A stretch of 64,000 nucleotides of DNA from Prochlorococcus marinus str. MIT 9312 (GTDB taxonomy: Bacteria > Cyanobacteriota > Cyanobacteriia > PCC-6307 > Cyanobiaceae): positions 1 through 64,000 of the forward strand of contig NC_007577.1 of assembly GCF_000012645.1 (NCBI RefSeq). Reading direction: 5' to 3'. Of the stretch, positions 58,409 to 64,000 are shown one piece after another. The stretch's first letter is position 1, and each line of letters begins with the position of its first letter. The position numbers and the translations under genes were made by a program. Below the pieces are notes generated by a model. The model saw only the letters and a program-made list of their open reading frames with translations, was not told where the DNA came from and ran no database searches.

Positions 58409-59533
58409 ATGAAGGTAGTTGCATCCGCTCCACAGGGACTTGAGAAATATTTAGCTGAAGAAATTTCAAATTTAGGTGGCTTTAATATTAATACTTATAA
58501 AAGATTTATTAATTTTGAATGTGATTATGAAACTTTTTATAGAGTTCATTTCTATTCCAGATTAGCTTTTCGCTTTTATAGAGAAATTGCAAGTTTTAAT
58601 TGCTACGATAAACAATCTTTATATGAGGGTGTTAGAGATTCATTTAATTGGTTAGATTGGTTGCACTATAAAAAAACGTTTAATGTTCAAGTAACTGGGA
58701 GAACATCTTCTTTAAGTCATACACATTTTTCTGCTCTTGAAGTTAAAAATTCTATAACTGATTTGCAACAGGCAGTTTGGAATAAAAGATCAAATATTTC
58801 TTTAGATGATCCTGATTTTATAATTCATCTTCATTTAAATAATAATAAAGCAATTATTAGTCTTCAAAGTAGTTTGGAAAGCTTACACAAGCGCGGTTAT
58901 AGACCCGCAGTTGGAAATGCACCATTAAAAGAAAATTTAGCTTCTGGATTGATAAATATGACTCAATGGAATGGCAAAGTCCCTTTAATTGACATTATGT
59001 GCGGCTCAGGAACTTTTTTAATTGAGGCAGTTAACCAATTTATTGAAGTTCCTATAAATATTCATCAAGTATATCTTTTTGAGAATTGGTTGGACTTTAG
59101 GAAAGATATTTATCTTAATGAAAAAAATAAGGCAAAAAATAAAATTATAAATTATGAAAAATTACCAAAAATTATAGGCTGCGAAATTAATAAAAAGGTT
59201 TTTGAGCAGGCGAAAGTAAACATATCATTGGCAGGACTCGAAAATTATATTGAACTTATAAATAATGATTTTTTAGAACTCCAGTTAAAATTTACACCTG
59301 GGATAATTATATGTAATCCTCCATATGGCAAAAAATTGGGCGATGAAAATGAATTAATTTGTTTATATGAACAAATGGGTACTTTCCTAAAGAATAACTT
59401 TTCAGGCTGGGAATTTTGGCTGCTAAGTGGAAATCCAAAACTAACAAAATATTTGAAAATGAAATCTTCATTGAAAATTCCTGTTAGTAATGGGGGGATT
59501 GATTGCAGATGGATAAAGTATTTAATAAGGTAA
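58409..59533 (+). CDS. THUMP-domain class I methyltransferase (RlmL-like)
   Basis: The protein (374 aa from ATG 58409) has an N-terminal ferredoxin-like/THUMP RNA-binding part (MKVVASAPQGLEKYLAEEI near the start, about 1-155) and a C-terminal methyltransferase domain with RGYRPAVGNAPLKENLASG near 168-186, the SAM motif DIMCGSGTFLIEA near 200, and the catalytic NPPYGKKLG near 308. It corresponds to the N-terminal half of E. coli RlmKL, which makes m2G2445 in 23S rRNA. I reject the upstream TTG at 58376, which would add 11 residues not seen in the family. Confidence 0.9.
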   Translation: MKVVASAPQGLEKYLAEEISNLGGFNINTYKRFINFECDYETFYRVHFYSRLAFRFYREIASFNCYDKQSLYEGVRDSFNWLDWLHYKKTFNVQVTGRTSSLSHTHFSALEVKNSITDLQQAVWNKRSNISLDDPDFIIHLHLNNNKAIISLQSSLESLHKRGYRPAVGNAPLKENLASGLINMTQWNGKVPLIDIMCGSGTFLIEAVNQFIEVPINIHQVYLFENWLDFRKDIYLNEKNKAKNKIINYEKLPKIIGCEINKKVFEQAKVNISLAGLENYIELINNDFLELQLKFTPGIIICNPPYGKKLGDENELICLYEQMGTFLKNNFSGWEFWLLSGNPKLTKYLKMKSSLKIPVSNGGIDCRWIKYLIR

Positions 59534-59534
59534 T

Positions 59535-59936
59535 TTATTTTTTGCCTAAAACGGCTTTTGTTGTCTTGCCTAAACCCTCCAATGTTTGAGGAAGATAAGG
59601 TCCTTTGGCTAATTTTCCTCCAAGCTTCAAACTTAAACCTGCAAGAAATAAATCGATAAAAATTATAAGTAATAAATTATATTCTGTATTCCAGTTATTA
59701 TAGTTCTTTAGAAAAAGATAAAAAATAATATGGATGCACATTAGAACTAATAATAGTAAGGTCAATCCAATTGCCAAAAATATTCCACCACTAATTAATC
59801 TTCTTTTCTCTCTATCTACTTCTTGAAGAGCTATTTTTACATGCAAATCCATCACTGAACTTGCGATAGCTGAAATTCTGGAAGCTGTATTTGCAAAGTT
59901 TTTATTTTTTGGTTTTTCCATATTATTTTCTGCCAC
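59535..59936 (-). CDS. YqjE-like membrane protein (holin superfamily III / DUF1469)
   Basis: The 133-residue protein has an amphipathic N-terminal helix (ASRISAIASSVMDLHVKIALQEVDREKRRLISG in outline, residues about 18-50) and two transmembrane segments (about 50-75 and 83-105), the layout of the YqjE/Actinobacterial holin-X family. The name is historical: there is no lysis gene or phage context. It overlaps the preceding DUF883-like gene by 14 bp, so the two are coupled, as E. coli yqjD and yqjE are. Confidence 0.8.
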   Translation of the reverse strand: MAENNMEKPKNKNFANTASRISAIASSVMDLHVKIALQEVDREKRRLISGGIFLAIGLTLLLLVLMCIHIIFYLFLKNYNNWNTEYNLLLIIFIDLFLAGLSLKLGGKLAKGPYLPQTLEGLGKTTKAVLGKK

Positions 59937-60384
59937 TGTTTAGAAGAGTTCCTATTAGTAAACCAATACCAGCGGCAATAGCAATAGATAATATTGGTTT
60001 TTTTCTAATTGGACTTTCTATTTTTGGTCTAAGTGTATTGTTCAGTTCCTCTAGTAACTCTTCTAATTGACTTTCTATAGGTTCAATTTTTTCTGATATC
60101 TCCCAATTGTTTTCTCGGATTGAATCAATGATTTCAAATAGTTGGCGTTTGATTCCAATTGCTGAGGTTCCACTATGGCTAGCTATTACTTCAACTAAAT
60201 CATCAATACTTCCTTTTGTGGCTTCAATGGTTTGCTGAGCAATGGTAGGCCATTTTTCTTTTATTAAAGGTATTAAACTGTCAATTTTTTCAAGTAACCA
60301 TTTCTCAGAGATAACTTCTTTCTCAGGAAGTTCAGAGTCATCTTCTTTTTCTTCTACTTCTTTGGGAGGATGGTAAGTCTCCAT
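59923..60384 (-). CDS. YqjD/ElaB-like (DUF883-like) membrane-anchored protein
   Basis: This 153-residue protein has a long acidic, helical cytoplasmic part (about 1-125) and a C-terminal single transmembrane helix, KPILSIAIAAGIGLLIGTLL, with the GxxxG-like pattern characteristic of YqjD/ElaB/YgaM proteins. E. coli YqjD binds ribosomes at the membrane in stationary phase; a comparable role here is only inference. The length is greater than the roughly 100 residues of E. coli YqjD. The 3' end overlaps the YqjE-like gene by 14 bp. Confidence 0.7.
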   Translation of the reverse strand: METYHPPKEVEEKEDDSELPEKEVISEKWLLEKIDSLIPLIKEKWPTIAQQTIEATKGSIDDLVEVIASHSGTSAIGIKRQLFEIIDSIRENNWEISEKIEPIESQLEELLEELNNTLRPKIESPIRKKPILSIAIAAGIGLLIGTLLNSGRK

Positions 60385-60572
60385 TATTTAGGCTTATTTA
60401 TTTTAAGATTAGACCCTATTTTCTTAATTTGGAACCCTTATCTAAAGATTTGTGCAATTTATATAGAATAAAAACATATAAATGTTTATTTACATTTTAT
60501 TTATCTACTCTGTTCTGCAAGAAGGTTTTGTTAAGCTATTACTGAATTTATTAAATTAGTTTAAATTTCATC
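60385..60572. other. 188-bp AT-rich intergenic region
   Basis: Lies between the divergent DUF883-like gene and the 45-aa membrane protein gene. TATATAGAAT-like sequence near 60459-60468 and an ATATAAATGTTTATTTACATTTTAT tract near 60475 could hold promoters for the plus-strand gene, but none is clear. No RNA gene or ORF seen. Confidence 0.4.
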
Positions 60573-60710
60573 ATGGATATCACATTTGCATCATTAATTT
60601 TTGCATCTCGCACAATCCCTACAGATTTTGGATTAGTAGCGGCAGCAATCGCTGGAGCTGGAAGTTTGCTATTCATTGCTTTAAGATTTGTCCCTGATGC
60701 AAGTAATTAA
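60573..60710 (+). CDS. 45-aa single-pass membrane protein
   Basis: ATG 60573 opens a 45-residue ORF that starts MDITFASLIFASRTIPTDFG and has one hydrophobic helix (GLVAAAIAGAGSLLFIALRFV, about residues 20-40), ending PDASN. Size and shape resemble the low-molecular-mass subunits of photosystems or the cytochrome b6f complex, but I cannot match it to a named one. It is the only ORF in a 400-bp gap and has its own AT-rich leader. Well-balanced amino acid use supports coding. Confidence 0.65.
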   Translation: MDITFASLIFASRTIPTDFGLVAAAIAGAGSLLFIALRFVPDASN

Positions 60711-60789
60711 ATGCCAGGAATGATCTTAAATAAGATATATTTCTCAACTTTCTTTTGAAAATAGATTCGATTGATTTATCAACTAGATA

Positions 60790-61152
60790 ATGAATAAATG
60801 GGTTTTGCTTGAACATACAGTTTATTCTGCTAACTCTTTAGATATTCATTACGATTTTCTTGTTGAAAATGGAATAGATTGTTTAACTTGGAAATTTTTA
60901 AAACTACCTTTTTTAAATCAAGCTTCTATAGAAATTTTTAAACAGCCGAATCATAGACTTGTATGGCTATCCAGGGTAGAACATGAACTGTCTGCAAATC
61001 GAGGATTGGTAAAAAGAATCGACCATGGAATATTTAAAAACGTTTCTGATAAATTGGACTCTGAATGTTTTCGATTCATTTTGGACGGAGAACTTCTTTA
61101 TGGTTTGTTTGAAATTTCGGGTAATTCTTGTAGATTGAGCAAAAATAATTAA
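60790..61152 (+). CDS. LigD 3'-phosphoesterase-like domain protein
   Basis: The 120-residue protein resembles the small phosphoesterase domain of bacterial DNA ligase D: WVLLEHT at 4-10 and IHYDFLVENG at 19-28 match the family QKHxAxxLHYDxRLE pattern with His9, His20 and Asp22, and VKRIDHGIF near 76 is a further conserved-type stretch. In LigD this domain trims 3' ends during non-homologous end joining. Here it is a stand-alone gene without ligase or Ku nearby, so activity and role are uncertain. It precedes smc on the same strand. Confidence 0.6.
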   Translation: MNKWVLLEHTVYSANSLDIHYDFLVENGIDCLTWKFLKLPFLNQASIEIFKQPNHRLVWLSRVEHELSANRGLVKRIDHGIFKNVSDKLDSECFRFILDGELLYGLFEISGNSCRLSKNN

Positions 61153-61234
61153 TATTCATTTATAAATAATCGTAAAATTACTATTGAGAATTTTTGCAAA
61201 TTAGTTATTCTTATTTAGCTATTGAGACTTGAGA

Positions 61235-64000
61235 TTGGTACATATCAATCAGGTCGAGTTTGAAAATTTTAAATCTTTTGGGGGAAGTGTAAAAATTCCT
61301 CTTGAAGAAGGTTTTACAGTGGTTACCGGCCCTAACGGTTCTGGGAAAAGTAATATTTTAGATGGCATTTTATTCTGTTTAGGTTTAGCTAATAGTAGAG
61401 GAATGAGGGCAGAAAGATTACCTGATCTAATAAATAATTCCAAAGTTAAAGAAGGCAAGTCATCCGAAACATTTGTATCGGTAAAATTTAATATTCAAGA
61501 TTGGTCTCCCAGAGAGGACCTTCCGCCCTTGGAATTAGAAGAAGAAGAAATTGCTCTTAAGAAAGGTCAAAAAGAATGGGTAGTTTCTAGAAAATTAAGG
61601 CTTATGCCGGGTGGTTCTTATGCTTCGACTTATACTTCTGATGGAAAACAATGTACCTTGCAACAAATACAGAGAATATTAAGGGACATTAGTGTTGATC
61701 CTGAGGGAAGCAATGTTGTTATGCAGGGTGATGTAACAAGAATAGTATCAATGAATAACAAGGAGAGGAGAAATCTTATTGATGAATTAGCAGGAGTCGC
61801 ACTGTTTGATACAAGAATAGAACAAACTAATGCAAAATTAAATGATGTTTTCGAAAGACAAGAAAGGTGTGAAATTTTAGAAAATGAATTGCAATCTAGT
61901 AAAAATAAGCTTGAAAAAGAATGTGAAAAAGCAAAGCGATACAAAGAGTTAAAGGCAAAACTTCTTCAAATAACCGAATTAGAGAAAGTTCTTATTTTTG
62001 ATAAACAAGTGAAGCATGTTGAATCTATAGAGAAAAAAGAAACTGAAATTGAAAAAAACAAAATATTATTTAATGAACAAAAAGAATCTATTAATAAAGA
62101 AATATCAGTTTTAGAAGGTGCTCTGAAAATTCTGGTTGCTGAGCTTAAGGAGAAAGGAGAGGATACCTTGATAAAGGTCAATTCTGATATTGGAAGTATT
62201 AATTCTAGCTTGAGAGAACTTGATAGGGTATCAAGTTTGAATAAAGAAGAGGGTATTAAATTACAAAAGCAGAGAGATGAAATTGCAATATCTAAGAGGA
62301 ATATCGAGTCAGAAAAGATGAGACAAGAAAATTTTGATGAGAATTTTTTAAATAAATTGAACTTGCAAATTGATGATCTGACATTAAAACACAAATTATC
62401 CAGAAAAAAACTTTCTGATGCAGCGGGAGAATCTGGAGAATTCTCAAAACAAAGTATCAAATTAAATGCTGAGCTTGAAAGTATAAAAAATAAAATTAAT
62501 CCTTTGGAAATAAAAAAAAGGAAAGTTGAAGAAGAAACGATCCAAAATAATATTCAAAAAGATGCAATATCTTCTCAGATCGATGCTTTAGCTTTAGAAA
62601 AGCAGAAACTTTTAGAGGGAAATCAAATAAAAAAAGAGACATCCGAGATAAATAAAAATAATTTAGCAAGTAACAGCTTGGAAATTAATTCTTTAAAAAA
62701 TGAAATTGATTTATTAAATAAAACTAAACTAAGGCTAAACAACGAGCAATTAAGGCTTGAAAAGGATTTATCTAGATTTGAAAGCAGAAAGGAAGCTTTA
62801 AATGAATCTAGAGGTTCATACGCTCTAAGAATTCTTTTAGAAGCAGGATTAGAGGGTATACATGGTTATGTAGCTCAACTTGGAGAGGTTAGTGAGAAAA
62901 ATAGATATGCATTAGAAATTGCTGCTGGAAATAGACTAGGACAAATTGTTGTTGACAATGATCATATTGCAGCTAAAGCTATTGAAATTCTTAAAAAGAA
63001 GAAAGCGGGAAGATTAACTTTTTTACCTTTAAATAGAATTAAAAGTCAAAAGAAGAATTATGCAATTTCAAGATTTGAAAATAATAGAGAGCATGGATTC
63101 ATTGATAAAGCCATTAATTTAATTACTTTTGATGAAGTTTATTCAGATGTTTTTAGATATGTTTTTGGAGATACATTGGTTTTCTCAGACTTAGCCTCAG
63201 CTAGATTATCTAAACAAAAAAATAGGTTGGTTACTTTAAGTGGTGAACTATTAGAAGCAAGTGGAGCTATTACAGGGGGCAGTAAGTTAAATAAAGATTT
63301 AGCTTATAGATTTGGAATTAATAATGATCTTGATGACTCTAGCCCTATAAAAGAAAGATTATTGGTTATTGAAGAAGCCTTAAGGGAGTCAAATAATGAT
63401 TTAATTATAAAAAATAATAGACTCAATAAATTAAATTCTAACCGCAGTCATATAATTGAGGATTGTGCTTCATTTAACAAAGAAATTGAAGTGAATAAAA
63501 ATTCTGTTGAAGTTGTCATGAAAAGAATTCAGGATTTCAAATTGAGTTTAAATAAACTTGATAGTGCTAATAATTTATTAGTTGAGGAGTTAGATAGTTT
63601 AAAAAATGAATTGAAGCCTCATCATGATAAGTTTGATCAATTGCAAATCATTCTTAAGGAGAATTATGAAAAAAATCAAAAATCATCATTAATAGCTTTT
63701 AATAACGATTTTAATAATCTTGATAAAAAACTTGAATTACATATTAAGGAGAGAGATACATTACTAGATAAGAAGAATCAATTTGCTTTAAATAAAGAGC
63801 GTATCAATAATTCATTAAAAATAACTTTATTACAAGAAAAAAACTTGCAGGAATCTATCAAAGAACTTGCAATTGCTCATAGTGAATGGATAGAAAAAAG
63901 AGATAAATTTAAAAAAGAGCTTTTAGTTCTCAATAATCAAAAAAATTCCCTAGAGAAGGATTTAGGTTTTTTGAGAAGAAAAAGAGATGAATTAAACTCT
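61235..64000 (+). CDS. smc: chromosome segregation protein SMC (partial, runs off window)
   Basis: The reading frame is open from TTG 61235 to the window end (922 codons), so the C-terminal coiled coil and Walker B head are missing. Visible parts are the N-terminal head with INQVEFENFKSFGG and Walker A GPNGSGKSN at 32-40, the Q-loop-like VMQGDVTRIVSM near 168, a first coiled coil (about 200-515), and the hinge (about 520-690) with GIHGYVAQLGEV and AGRLTFLPLNRIK. The second coiled coil then begins. SMC with ScpAB compacts and segregates the chromosome. An alternative start is the TTG at 61229. Confidence 0.96.
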   Translation, partial: MVHINQVEFENFKSFGGSVKIPLEEGFTVVTGPNGSGKSNILDGILFCLGLANSRGMRAERLPDLINNSKVKEGKSSETFVSVKFNIQDWSPREDLPPLELEEEEIALKKGQKEWVVSRKLRLMPGGSYASTYTSDGKQCTLQQIQRILRDISVDPEGSNVVMQGDVTRIVSMNNKERRNLIDELAGVALFDTRIEQTNAKLNDVFERQERCEILENELQSSKNKLEKECEKAKRYKELKAKLLQITELEKVLIFDKQVKHVESIEKKETEIEKNKILFNEQKESINKEISVLEGALKILVAELKEKGEDTLIKVNSDIGSINSSLRELDRVSSLNKEEGIKLQKQRDEIAISKRNIESEKMRQENFDENFLNKLNLQIDDLTLKHKLSRKKLSDAAGESGEFSKQSIKLNAELESIKNKINPLEIKKRKVEEETIQNNIQKDAISSQIDALALEKQKLLEGNQIKKETSEINKNNLASNSLEINSLKNEIDLLNKTKLRLNNEQLRLEKDLSRFESRKEALNESRGSYALRILLEAGLEGIHGYVAQLGEVSEKNRYALEIAAGNRLGQIVVDNDHIAAKAIEILKKKKAGRLTFLPLNRIKSQKKNYAISRFENNREHGFIDKAINLITFDEVYSDVFRYVFGDTLVFSDLASARLSKQKNRLVTLSGELLEASGAITGGSKLNKDLAYRFGINNDLDDSSPIKERLLVIEEALRESNNDLIIKNNRLNKLNSNRSHIIEDCASFNKEIEVNKNSVEVVMKRIQDFKLSLNKLDSANNLLVEELDSLKNELKPHHDKFDQLQIILKENYEKNQKSSLIAFNNDFNNLDKKLELHIKERDTLLDKKNQFALNKERINNSLKITLLQEKNLQESIKELAIAHSEWIEKRDKFKKELLVLNNQKNSLEKDLGFLRRKRDELNS

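Noticed and set aside
59535-59936. Holin, hence prophage remnant
   Set aside because: The family name is historical; the gene pairs with a DUF883-like protein, and no phage genes are present.
61249-62460. Three Ser/Phe/Leu-rich minus-strand ORFs
   Set aside because: Antisense shadows of the smc coding sequence.

Overview
The window is a compact, very AT-rich stretch of a marine picocyanobacterial chromosome, almost certainly Prochlorococcus of the high-light, low-GC type. Supporting evidence: the dnaN / PRC-barrel / purL / purF / topoisomerase-A block at the left end; a permuted two-piece tmRNA gene whose tag reads ANKIVSFSRQTALVAA; cyanobacterial Flv1/Flv3 flavodiiron proteins; a thylakoid-lumen-type cyclophilin; and a DUF502 protein and HNH protein of cyanobacterial type. 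Assignment to genus is from recognition of gene order and proteins; the strain cannot be fixed from sequence alone.

Layout. 1-204: AT-rich leader with three near-matches to the cyanobacterial DnaA box, a candidate oriC edge. 205-5919: dnaN, a PRC-barrel protein, purL and purF. 5916-10247 (minus): a GyrA/ParC-type topoisomerase subunit, a TPR protein and queG. 10395-16743 (plus): DUF502 membrane protein, nusB, ftsY with a perfect 30-bp tandem repeat, a PP2C phosphatase, argH, and a glycine-rich RRM protein. 16740-21348: dusA (minus), an exported msrB, then grpE-dnaJ-tusA-like-rsgA. 21314-23993 (minus): ybaB, murB, murC. 24187-30297: gap2, thiL, lumenal cyclophilin, efp-accB, pdxA, an epimerase. 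30330-34755: small hypothetical genes, HNH protein, half-length AbrB, class V aminotransferase, cbiD. 34810-39747: guaA followed by a TPR-sulfotransferase gene bracketed by degenerate copies of the guaA 3' end, then a PD-(D/E)XK nuclease-like protein with paired CxxC motifs. 39856-45939: a 47-aa ORF, PBP2, and the flv3-flv1-flavin reductase operon. 46058-55833: alaS, speA, ndk, thiO, gatB, coaE, argJ. 55826-57782: a ParA-type ATPase overlapped by a small membrane protein gene, and an aldo/keto reductase. 57783-58375: a 45-aa ORF and ssrA. 58409-64000: RlmL-type methyltransferase, a YqjE/YqjD-like membrane pair, a 45-aa single-pass protein, a LigD-phosphoesterase-like protein, and smc running off the right edge.

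Most of the window is conserved housekeeping: purine synthesis (purL, purF, guaA), arginine/polyamine metabolism (argH, argJ, speA), cell wall (murB, murC, PBP2), protein quality control (grpE, dnaJ, msrB, PPIase, tmRNA), cofactors (thiL, thiO, pdxA, cbiD, coaE) and chromosome upkeep (dnaN, smc, topoisomerase, ParA). Gene ends often touch or overlap, with several convergent overlaps of 4-35 bp. No tRNA, rRNA, CRISPR array, transposase or integrase gene was seen.

The most unusual accessory signal is at the guaA 3' end (36376-38309), where repeated guaA-terminus sequences flank a strain-variable type of gene and look like the scars of integration or recombination at that site.
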